Part shown: piece after piece, positions 1-5,641 of the stretch
Layout: each line of letters starts with the position of its first letter
Numbering within the stretch: position 1 is the stretch's first letter
DNA from: 2-02-FULL-49-11 sp040757655
Lineage (GTDB): Bacteria > Patescibacteriota > Patescibacteriia > 2-02-FULL-49-11
DNA: 10,738 nt
Direction of reading: 5' to 3'
Assembly (NCBI GenBank): GCA_040757655.1
Contig: JBFLWV010000061.1
Span: forward strand, 1-10,738
The notes under the pieces: model-generated
The model's input: the letters and a program-made list of their open reading frames with translations, nothing else
What the model was told of the DNA's origin: nothing
The model's database searches: none
Position numbers and translations under genes: made by a program

Positions 1-173
1 GCGAAGGGAATCGCGATTTTTGAGGGCTCTCATCGTCCAGCGTGAGAATCGCGGCCCGAAAAAATCGTCGTACCTTGAGCGTTCTGCCGTTGATAGGGGA
101 AATGTTTGGGAAAAGGTGAATACTTACCGAGGGTGGCCTTGCGCAGCGGCCTACAATATGCTACATTCTTAAT
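1..173. other. Stretch without a recognisable gene at window start
   Basis: No reading frame here resembles a known protein, and I recognise no tRNA or other RNA gene. The plus-strand frame from base 1 is open only to a TGA at 43-45, so a few codons of an upstream gene's 3' end could be present, but nothing confirms it. A minus-strand frame covering 30-308 is open, but its product looks like low-quality chance sequence. The right end of this stretch holds the candidate rpsO promoter. Confidence 0.5.
139..167 (+). promoter_or_regulatory. Candidate extended -10 promoter for rpsO
   Basis: TTGCGC (139-144) is followed after 17 bases by TACATT (162-167). TGC lies directly before the -10 box (159-161), giving an extended -10 element. 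The -35 match is weak (3 of 6) and the -10 match is 4 of 6. Transcription would start near base 174, exactly at the first leader hairpin, giving a leader of about 185 bases before rpsO. This is an inference from motif matching only. Confidence 0.35.
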
Positions 174-249
174 CGCCCTACTATTAGGGCGGCACACTGG
201 GCATATCGATACGAGTGCAACAGTATCGAATGACTCGGTTGCCGCGGCA
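174..249 (+). promoter_or_regulatory. Structured rpsO leader, 5' hairpins
   Basis: Three self-complementary elements lie in a row. A 7-bp hairpin pairs 174-180 with 185-191 (core CGCCCT/AGGGCG, four-base loop). A second 7-bp hairpin pairs TCGATAC (206-212) with GTATCGA (223-229) around a ten-base loop. A 10-base palindrome, TGCCGCGGCA, lies at 240-249. Alternative pairings exist, such as GCAAC 217-221 with GTTGC 238-242. No coding sequence covers this stretch, which fits an untranslated leader RNA. The fold was worked out by eye. Confidence 0.45.
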
Positions 250-254
250 GAAAG

Positions 255-357
255 CCCGCCTAAATTTTGCGCATCGTTATACGTCGCAGAACAATTGGTG
301 GGACTCATTACAGGTTGCCGACCTGTCTTTTAACACCATAAGCAAAATTTAGGCGGG
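255..357 (+). promoter_or_regulatory. Perfect 16-bp inverted repeat masking the rpsO ribosome-binding region
   Basis: Bases 255-270 are the exact reverse complement of 342-357 (GCAAAATTTAGGCGGG in the 3' arm), and a G-U pair can extend the stem to 254/358. The 3' arm contains the SD-like AGGCGG and ends one base before the rpsO ATG. In RNA the stem would therefore hide the ribosome-binding site. Inside the 71-base loop are a nested stem 296-300/334-338 and a hairpin ACAGGT/ACCTGT (310-315/321-326) followed by CTTTT. S15 is known to repress its own translation through leader RNA in several bacteria, so an autoregulatory role is plausible. A small inverted-repeat element is an alternative. Confidence 0.6.
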
Positions 358-358
358 T

Positions 359-727
359 ATGCTTACGAAAAAAAGGAAAGACGCCATCATTAAAAAATTC
401 CGTACCCATGAGCACGACACTGGTTCGCCTGAAGTGCAAATTGCCGTCCTCACGGAAGAGATTAAAGAACTCTCCGAACACTTAAAAACTCACCGTCATG
501 ATTTTTCTTCGCGGCGGGGGCTGTTGCGAAAGGTGAGTCTCCGAAGAAGGCTCCTCCGTTATCTCCAGCGGGAAAGTGAAACGCGATACGGAGAACTTGT
601 GAAGAAACTTAAGCTAAAAAAACTCCCTCACTTTACAAAAGATGCGACGCTGAAACAGATGGATGATGAGCCGTTCATTGAAACGCCAACAGAGGAAGAA
701 GAGTCGCAGGAAGAAACAAAAGAGTAA
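359..727 (+). CDS. rpsO: 30S ribosomal protein S15 (uS15) with acidic C-terminal extension
   Basis: S15 binds the 16S rRNA three-way junction in the central domain and is a primary assembly protein of the 30S platform. The family signature is clear: DTGSPEVQ at residues 21-28, the H-x-x-D-F-S-S-R-R-G-L-L region near 46-57, and the basic helix VSLRRRLLRYLQR after it. The ATG at 359 starts a normal S15 N-terminus. The protein has 122 residues, while the usual family length is about 89. The extra tail of about 33 residues is strongly acidic (EEEESQEETKE at the end), and I see no domain in it. The gene lies upstream of pnp, the widespread rpsO-pnp order. Its SD-like AGGCGG sits unusually close to the ATG and is inside the inverted repeat at 255-357. 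Confidence 0.96.
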   Translation: MLTKKRKDAIIKKFRTHEHDTGSPEVQIAVLTEEIKELSEHLKTHRHDFSSRRGLLRKVSLRRRLLRYLQRESETRYGELVKKLKLKKLPHFTKDATLKQMDDEPFIETPTEEEESQEETKE

Positions 728-731
728 CACC

Positions 732-754
732 ACCTCCTCCCTCGCAGGGGAGGT
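732..754 (+). terminator. GC-rich hairpin after rpsO, possible attenuator
   Basis: CCTCCC (736-741) pairs with GGGAGG (748-753) around a six-base loop. An alternative register pairs ACCTCC (732-737) with GGAGGT (749-754). The hairpin starts a few bases after the rpsO stop codon at 725-727. It is followed by TCTTCATT rather than a clean T run, so it may be a weak terminator, a partial attenuator or a 3'-end stabilising stem before pnp. Confidence 0.45.
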
Positions 755-840
755 CTTCATTGTATCACCACTACGATACTTATTATTCAGCACCTGACCA
801 TCAGACACCTTAGACTTATACCTCTTTTCAGGTTCGTTGT

Positions 841-882
841 ATCAGCGTAGATCTGCGTTACTATCAGCGTATATCTGCTTCT
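841..882 (+). repeat. Tandem direct repeat in the rpsO-pnp spacer
   Basis: Two copies of a 20-base unit lie 22 bases apart, at 841-860 and 863-882. They share ATCAGCGTA, then one variable base, then ATCTGC. The ATCTGCG word recurs in reverse complement downstream (AACGCAGAT at 902-910, and GACGCAG and AACGCGG further on), so direct and inverted copies are mixed in one short spacer. Confidence 0.6.
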
Positions 883-910
883 ACCATAATAGAAGCGGAA
901 CAACGCAGAT
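851..910 (+). promoter_or_regulatory. Long stem-loop in the pnp leader
   Basis: ATCTGCGTT (851-859) is fully complementary to AACGCAGAT (902-910), a 9-bp outer stem. Inside it, GCTTCTA (877-883) pairs with TAGAAGC (890-896) around a six-base loop. A more distant 5-bp pairing, TTGTA 837-841 with TACAA 936-940, could close the whole structure. In E. coli the pnp leader contains a long stem cut by RNase III, and PNPase then limits its own expression. This element has the same position, but the same mechanism is only an inference. Confidence 0.5.
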
Positions 911-940
911 GATGACGCAGAATAACGCGGAGAGGTACAA

Positions 941-955
941 CCTCATTAAATGAGG
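941..955 (+). promoter_or_regulatory. Small perfect hairpin 45 bases before the pnp start
   Basis: CCTCAT (941-946) pairs with ATGAGG (950-955) around a three-base loop. The 3' arm runs into AGGAGGAA (953-960), an SD-perfect word that has no start codon at a usable distance. The true pnp SD is AAGGA at 989-993, six bases before the ATG. The hairpin could hold the decoy SD closed or be part of the larger leader fold. Confidence 0.4.
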
Positions 956-999
956 AGGAAGTCTAATCGCTTGACGGTCAGGGCAAAGAAGGAAACAAT

Positions 1000-3243
1000 A
1001 TGGATCCAAAAAACTTTACGTTTGAGTGGGGGGGGAGGACCCTGACCATCGAACAAGGGCGCCTCGCCGGACAGGCGCATGGCGCCGTGACAGTGCGCTA
1101 CGGTGACACCGTGGTGCTCGCCACCGCGGTCATCTCGGAAAAGGAACGGGAAAAAGTGGATTATTTTCCGCTCCTGGTTGATTATGACGAGAAGCTCTAT
1201 GCAGCCGGGAAAATAAAAGGATCCCGGTTTATTAAACGTGAAGGACGCCCTTCAGACGAGGCCATCCTTACCACACGCCTTGTGGACCGGTCTATCCGGC
1301 CTTTATTTGATGAACGAATGCGGCGCGATGTACAGGTATTTCTCACCACGTTATCATTCGATCAGGAAAATGATCCTGATATCCTCTTGTTAAATGCGGC
1401 ATCCCTCGCGCTCTCGCTCTCGCCTATTCCTTGGGGGGGTCCTCTCGCGGGCGTGCGCGTGGGGAGAATCAAGGGAGAATGGGTATTAAATCCCACCTAT
1501 AAAGCACGTGAAGAAAGTGAGCTTGATGTGGTCATCGCAGGAACACATGAAAAGATTGTTATGATCGAAGCAGGGGCGCACGTGGTGACGGAAGAGGTGA
1601 TGGGAGAGGCTATTGAGTTCGGTTGGAAACATTTGCGCAGTCTTTTACGGTTCATGCAGGAGCTCATCGAGACACAAGGCATCACGAAGCAAAATGAATG
1701 GATCCCCCACGTGACCGCGGAAGACATAGCACGTCATGCTGCATTAAAAGAAAAAGCGAAACAACTGCTGGAAGGAACCTTTGAAAAATTACTCAACCTC
1801 TCTTCCAAGACTGAACGTGCGGCAGAAGAGACAAGCCTGAAACAGAAACTTGATGATGCATTTAAGGCGGATAATGAAGTCACGAAGGAAGAACGTGCGG
1901 AGGTAGAAACTATTTTCCATGAGCTCTGGGTGGAAGCAGTCACCGCGCGAGTATTTGGAGAAGGGAAACGGGTGGATGGACGAACCTTTGAACAAATCCG
2001 CCCTCTTAATATTGAAGTGGGCTTACTGCCCCGTACGCATGGCTCTGCCCTCTTTACGCGCGGAGAAACGCAGGCGCTCTCCGTGGTCACCCTCGGTTCA
2101 CCTTCCTCGGAACAGACCCTTGACACCATGGAAGAATCAGGGAAAAAACGTTATATGCACCACTACAACTTTCCCGGATTTTCTGTAGGTGAAGTATCTC
2201 CCTTACGGGGGGTATCGAGACGTGAGATCGGACATGGCGCGCTCGCGGAAAAAGCAATCCTACCCGTACTGCCAAAAGACAAAGAAATTTTCCCCTATAC
2301 GATCCGCGTGGTATCGGACATCATGTCCTCCAACGGATCCTCATCGATGGCGTCCACATGCGGCTCATCCCTTTCCCTCATGGACGCGGGCGTGCCTATC
2401 AGCGCGCCAGTCGCGGGCATTGCCATGGGGTTGTGGACCACACCGGATGAATCGCAATACAGGATTCTCACTGATTTGCAAGGCATCGAAGACCATGAGG
2501 GCGGCATGGACTTTAAAGTTGCGGGCACCCACCAAGGCATTACCGCGATCCAGCTCGATGTAAAAGTGTCCGGACTTACGCTTCCCATGATCAAAGAAAC
2601 TCTTCAACAGGCGCGAAAGGGAAGGATGGAGATACTCGAAAAAATGAATGCGGTGATTGCCGCACCCCGGCCAGAAATGTCGCCCTACGCGCCGCGCATC
2701 TACACCCTACAGATTAATCCCGATAAGATTCGCGATGTGATCGGCCCGGGCGGAAAGGTCATCAATGAAATCATTGCGAAGACCGGCGTGCAGATCGACA
2801 TCGAGGATTCAGGACTTATTATGGTCACCGCCCTCTCGAAAGAGAGCGCAGAAAAAGCGCTTGAGTGGATAAAAAACTTAACTCGGGAAGTTCAAGTAGG
2901 CGAATTATTCCAGGGTAAAGTTACCCGCATCATGGACTTTGGCGCATTCGTGGAAGTGCTGCCCAAACAGGAGGGATTGGTGCACATCTCGCAACTCGCG
3001 CCCTACCGCGTAAATAACGTAACTGATATCGTGAACATCGGCGACACCATCCCGGTGAAAGTGATTGAAATTGACGAAATGGGACGCATCAATCTTTCTC
3101 TGAAAGATACAGATTTTAATTTTCCGCCACCTCCGCCAGGAGGATATATGGCGCCGCAGGACAGCGGCTCACGGCACTTAAACCGCGGCAACCGCCCCGG
3201 CGCTCATGGCCACGCCGTGCGCCGCTTTGACCGTCGCCGTTAA
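1000..3243 (+). CDS. pnp: Polyribonucleotide nucleotidyltransferase (PNPase)
   Basis: PNPase degrades RNA 3' to 5' by phosphorolysis, releasing nucleoside diphosphates, as a cytoplasmic homotrimer. The domain order is complete in 747 residues: first RNase PH domain (about 5-225), helical linker (about 240-315), second RNase PH domain (about 323-550), KH (about 567-625) and S1 (about 632-702). The RNA-contact loop FIKREGRPS is at 77-85. The phosphate-binding GSSS is at 446-449. The catalytic acids correspond to D498 and D504, followed by K506, in EDHEGGMDFK. The KH loop GPGG is at 582-585. The C-terminal tail (about 708-747) is Pro/Gly-rich, then Arg-rich (ends RRFDRRR), and probably disordered and RNA-binding. 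The start is supported by AAGGA six bases upstream. The gene follows rpsO and ends at a strong terminator. Confidence 0.98.
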   Translation: MDPKNFTFEWGGRTLTIEQGRLAGQAHGAVTVRYGDTVVLATAVISEKEREKVDYFPLLVDYDEKLYAAGKIKGSRFIKREGRPSDEAILTTRLVDRSIRPLFDERMRRDVQVFLTTLSFDQENDPDILLLNAASLALSLSPIPWGGPLAGVRVGRIKGEWVLNPTYKAREESELDVVIAGTHEKIVMIEAGAHVVTEEVMGEAIEFGWKHLRSLLRFMQELIETQGITKQNEWIPHVTAEDIARHAALKEKAKQLLEGTFEKLLNLSSKTERAAEETSLKQKLDDAFKADNEVTKEERAEVETIFHELWVEAVTARVFGEGKRVDGRTFEQIRPLNIEVGLLPRTHGSALFTRGETQALSVVTLGSPSSEQTLDTMEESGKKRYMHHYNFPGFSVGEVSPLRGVSRREIGHGALAEKAILPVLPKDKEIFPYTIRVVSDIMSSNGSSSMASTCGSSLSLMDAGVPISAPVAGIAMGLWTTPDESQYRILTDLQGIEDHEGGMDFKVAGTHQGITAIQLDVKVSGLTLPMIKETLQQARKGRMEILEKMNAVIAAPRPEMSPYAPRIYTLQINPDKIRDVIGPGGKVINEIIAKTGVQIDIEDSGLIMVTALSKESAEKALEWIKNLTREVQVGELFQGKVTRIMDFGAFVEVLPKQEGLVHISQLAPYRVNNVTDIVNIGDTIPVKVIEIDEMGRINLSLKDTDFNFPPPPPGGYMAPQDSGSRHLNRGNRPGAHGHAVRRFDRRR

Positions 3244-3265
3244 AACAAGTCCTGACACCATCACC

Positions 3266-3291
3266 ACACAGCGCGCCCGCGCTGTGTTTTT
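3266..3291 (+). terminator. Intrinsic terminator of the rpsO-pnp unit
   Basis: ACACAGCGC (3266-3274) pairs perfectly with GCGCTGTGT (3279-3287) around the loop GCCC, and the stem runs into a T tract (3287-3291). It begins 23 bases after the pnp stop codon. This is a textbook rho-independent terminator. Confidence 0.9.
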
Positions 3292-3416
3292 GGTATTGGC
3301 TATAGGCAGAAGGAATGGTTGGTATCGTTACAATTTAAATCTGCAATATCGAGTACTGATTTTGTATCATGCGTATTGGTTGTTCAATGTCTGGTATGTT
3401 GTAAATTTGATTGTAA

Positions 3417-3425
3417 TGGTACTAT
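3417..3425 (+). promoter_or_regulatory. Candidate extended -10 promoter in the pnp-pyrB spacer
   Basis: TGG directly precedes TACTAT (3420-3425), an extended -10 arrangement. A TTGTAA (3399-3404) lies 15 bases upstream, a short spacing for a -35 box. The surrounding 3300-3425 stretch is AT-rich and non-coding, as expected between a terminator and the next unit. It would have driven the Nudix gene and could still reach pyrB. Confidence 0.3.
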
Positions 3426-3469
3426 GAAAGGGAGCAACGATCACCCCATCACCTTATCAAGTATCATTC

Positions 3470-3485
3470 ACTCGCGATCGCGAGT
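3470..3485. promoter_or_regulatory. 16-base perfect palindrome, possible operator
   Basis: ACTCGCGATCGCGAGT is its own reverse complement over all 16 bases and contains the octamer GCGATCGC. It lies two bases before the ATG of the Nudix remnant and about 200 bases before pyrB. In DNA it could bind a dimeric regulator. In RNA it could form a short hairpin over the start region. I saw no second copy of the full palindrome in the window. Confidence 0.4.
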
Positions 3486-3487
3486 CT

Positions 3488-3678
3488 ATGATTCCCAAGA
3501 CAATAGGTCTTACCACACGAAACATCGTAAGTGCACTCATTGAACACAAGGGAAAATATTGCTAGGCCGCAAAAAGCCGGGAGTGGGTCCTTACCCCCAT
3601 ACGTGGCATCTGCCGGGAGGAGGGATTGAAGAGGCCATCCAAAAAACTACTCATGAAATGAGGAATGCTATGATATAG
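3488..3678 (+). pseudogene. Nudix hydrolase remnant, frameshifted and truncated
   Basis: The frame from ATG 3488 reads MIPKTIGLTTRNIVSALIEH and continues to KYC, then stops at TAG 3563-3565. The next frame, from 3562 to the TAG at 3676-3678, continues LGRKKPGVGPYPHTWHLPGG, then GIEE. Joining the two gives the usual Nudix N-terminus, with a hydrophobic strand, LLGRKKPG, and W-x-LPGGGIEE at the start of the Nudix box. One missing T near 3560 (TATTGCTAGG instead of TATTTGCTAGG) explains the break. Nudix enzymes hydrolyse nucleoside diphosphates linked to another group, and the box REx2EExG binds the metal. Here that half is degraded (AIQKTTHEMRNAMI) and the rest of the roughly 130-residue domain is missing. 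It is therefore probably non-functional. Confidence 0.75.
3666..3674 (+). promoter_or_regulatory. Candidate extended -10 promoter for pyrB
   Basis: TGC (3666-3668) is followed by TATGAT (3669-3674), a 5 of 6 match to the -10 box with the extended TGN element. I see no good -35 box. Transcription would begin near 3681, leaving an 11-base leader before the pyrB ATG at 3692. The element overlaps the end of the Nudix remnant. Confidence 0.4.
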
Positions 3679-3691
3679 TGAATAAAGACCT

Positions 3692-4603
3692 ATGCAGCAT
3701 ATATTGTCGGCAGACCAATTTAATAGAGGAAGGTTGGATGAGCTCCTGAAGCGCGCAGAAGCCATGGAGCGGCTTGTAGAAAGTGGGGGAAGTAATGAGT
3801 TGAAAGGAAAAATATTGGCGACGCTTTTTTTTGAGCCTTCCACGCGCACCCGATTGTCGTTTGAGACTGCGATGCTCCGGCTTGGAGGGCAGGTTATCTC
3901 AATGGAAAATGCCACTGCCTCTGGGTCAGCGGTAAAGGGAGAAACGCTGGAAGACACGATCTGTGTGGTAAGCAGCTTTGCTGATGGTATCGTCCTTCGG
4001 CATCCTGAAATTGGTGCTGCAGAACGCGCAGCGCTGGTATCTGCGGTCCCCCTCATTAATGCTGGTGATGGAGCAGGGGAACACCCCACCCAGTCGCTCC
4101 TCGATCTCTTCACCATACAAAAAGAGCTGGGTCATATCGACGGCATCCACATCGCTTTCGCAGGCGATTTGAAATTCGGCCGCACCGTGCGCTCGCTCGC
4201 GCGATTCTTGACCAATTACGAGAACGTAAAAATGACCTTCGTGTCCCCCTTAACCCTGAAATTAGGTGATGATGTCAAACACTTCCTTAAAGAAAAAGAA
4301 ATTCACCTAAATGAGATGAATGCACTTGAAGACGCGCTACCTGAAGTTGACGTGCTCTACATGACCCGTGTGCAGCGCGAACGGTTCGAAGACAAAGATG
4401 AGTATGAGCGCGTGAAAGACAGTTATATTTTAACGCTCGATGCGGTGAGAAAAATGAAAACAAGTGCGCGCGTCCTCCATCCCCTGCCGCGCGTGAATGA
4501 GATCTCGCGTGAAGTAGACTCCGATCATCGTGCTGCTTATTTCCGACAGACAAGAAACGGACTCTTTATAAGAATGGCGATATTAGATATACTTCTGAAA
4601 TAG
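3692..4603 (+). CDS. pyrB: Aspartate carbamoyltransferase catalytic chain
   Basis: PyrB joins carbamoyl phosphate and L-aspartate to give N-carbamoyl-L-aspartate, the second step of de novo pyrimidine synthesis. The 303 residues match the usual length of about 300-310. Visible motifs are FFEPSTRTRLSFE (46-58, carbamoyl-phosphate binding), the 80s loop AVKGETLEDT with K82, RHPE (103-106), NAGDGAGEHPTQ with H131 and Q134, GDLKFGRTV with R164 (158-166), YMTRVQRERF with R226 and Q228, and HPLPRVNEIS (263-272). The wording GDLKxGRTV is the E. coli-like type, which often works with the regulatory chain PyrI, but no pyrI is adjacent. No clear SD precedes the ATG. The start fits because KHI/QHIL-type N-termini begin the family. 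The next gene follows after 25 bases, so they are probably co-transcribed. Confidence 0.97.
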   Translation: MQHILSADQFNRGRLDELLKRAEAMERLVESGGSNELKGKILATLFFEPSTRTRLSFETAMLRLGGQVISMENATASGSAVKGETLEDTICVVSSFADGIVLRHPEIGAAERAALVSAVPLINAGDGAGEHPTQSLLDLFTIQKELGHIDGIHIAFAGDLKFGRTVRSLARFLTNYENVKMTFVSPLTLKLGDDVKHFLKEKEIHLNEMNALEDALPEVDVLYMTRVQRERFEDKDEYERVKDSYILTLDAVRKMKTSARVLHPLPRVNEISREVDSDHRAAYFRQTRNGLFIRMAILDILLK

Positions 4604-4628
4604 CGCCAACTAACATAATTCAAAACAT

Positions 4629-5627
4629 ATGGATACTATTACTTCATCTCCTCTCAAAGCAACGCCCCGTGACGTATTTCTCCATCTTTTAAGTATCGGC
4701 ACATTGTATGCGAGCGCGGTATGTCTCATCGCGCTCCTTTTCCAGTATGTGAACTATTTCTTTCCTGATCCGCTGCAATATTATGAGAGCGTCTTTCAAG
4801 TATTGCGCCGCACGATTGCCACCGTGATCGTAGTATTCCCGGTGTATGTCGCAACCGCATGGTATTTCCAGAAAGAGTCGCTGAAAGATCCGGGGCGCCG
4901 TGATATCAAAATCCGCAAATGGTTTGTGTATCTTACCCTTTTCATCTCCGCAGTGACGGTCATTGTGGACTTGGTGATATTAGTCCACCGCTTTCTAGGA
5001 GGAGAGCTCACTCCCCGCTTTGGACTCAAAATCCTTGCAGTGCTCCTCGTCGCTACAGGACTTTTCTGGTACTACCTCTGGGATCTCAAACGGCCTGTAG
5101 GCGCGCTCACGAAGGGGATGAAAACTATCCTCCGCGGCATGATCATGGTCATAGGCGCCGTAATCGTCGGAGGATTCTTCCTTGTCGGTTCGCCACAGAA
5201 ACAGCGGTTAATACGATTTGACACACAGCGGGTGAGCGACCTGCAGACGATACAAAATGAAGTGATTACCTATTGGCAGCAAAAAGGCTCCCTTCCCCAA
5301 ACGCTTGAAGAGCTCAATAATGACATCAGCGGCTATCGCACTCCCCTTGATCCGGAAACAAACGTCGCGTACGAATATCATCTCAAAGACACGCTCACCT
5401 TTGAATTATGCGCAACCTTTAAGACAACCGGGGATGAGGAAGATGCCCGGCGCAGCACAAAACCCATGCCATACGGCAGCACTCCACAAAACTGGAATTG
5501 GGCGCATGGGATCGGCCGCGCGTGCTTTACCCGCACCATTGATCCAGAAATCTACCGGATCAAACAGGAGGGATTCATCCGTCCCGTACCGCTCACTTCA
5601 CCTCCTCCCCTCACTATTCCGGACTAA
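4629..5627 (+). CDS. DUF5671-like membrane protein with pseudopilin-like C-terminal domain
   Basis: This 332-residue integral membrane protein has five likely helices, at about 23-44, 61-80, 97-120, 131-152 and 167-187. The N-terminal half (TPRDVFLHLLSIGTLYASAV, then FPDPLQYY, RKWFVYLTLFISAVTVIVDL and WYYLWDLKR) matches my memory of the DUF5671 family, frequent in Patescibacteria and of unknown function. After helix 5 the remaining 145 residues look soluble. The region RVSDLQTIQNEVITYWQQKG followed by SLPQTLEELN and YRTPLDPETNVAYEY resembles the globular part of type II secretion/type IV pseudopilins. This domain should face outside. It follows pyrB by 25 bases and precedes the broken small membrane gene by 14. 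There is no visible SD. The DUF5671 assignment is from memory, and no function can be given. Confidence 0.85.
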   Translation: MDTITSSPLKATPRDVFLHLLSIGTLYASAVCLIALLFQYVNYFFPDPLQYYESVFQVLRRTIATVIVVFPVYVATAWYFQKESLKDPGRRDIKIRKWFVYLTLFISAVTVIVDLVILVHRFLGGELTPRFGLKILAVLLVATGLFWYYLWDLKRPVGALTKGMKTILRGMIMVIGAVIVGGFFLVGSPQKQRLIRFDTQRVSDLQTIQNEVITYWQQKGSLPQTLEELNNDISGYRTPLDPETNVAYEYHLKDTLTFELCATFKTTGDEEDARRSTKPMPYGSTPQNWNWAHGIGRACFTRTIDPEIYRIKQEGFIRPVPLTSPPPLTIPD

Positions 5628-5641
5628 CCACCCACTACCCC

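Noticed and set aside
200..250. tRNA-like T-arm at TATCGAATGACTC
   Set aside because: No acceptor stem, anticodon arm or D-arm can be arranged around it.
30..308. Open minus-strand frame of 92 codons upstream of rpsO
   Set aside because: No recognisable domain. It crosses the inverted repeat arm and the leader hairpins and looks like a chance frame in GC-rich sequence.
106..333. Open plus-strand frame before rpsO
   Set aside because: The product has no family likeness, and the region is better explained as a structured leader.
255..357. A small mobile element bounded by 16-bp inverted repeats
   Set aside because: No flanking direct duplication was seen and the right arm ends exactly at a start codon, so a leader RNA stem is more likely. 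It is kept as an alternative only.
841..930. CRISPR array in the rpsO-pnp spacer
   Set aside because: There are only two direct copies, 22 bases apart, with almost no spacer between them, and no cas genes.
995..1000. Promoter TTGACG (971) with a -10 at the pnp start codon
   Set aside because: The -10 candidate AACAAT is poor and would place the transcript start inside the coding sequence past the SD.
1919..2563. Overlapping open frames inside pnp on both strands
   Set aside because: They are shadows of the conserved pnp coding frame and have no independent features.
3206..3543. Two open plus-strand frames between pnp and the Nudix remnant
   Set aside because: They cross the strong terminator or the palindrome, are Cys-rich without pattern, and resemble nothing known.
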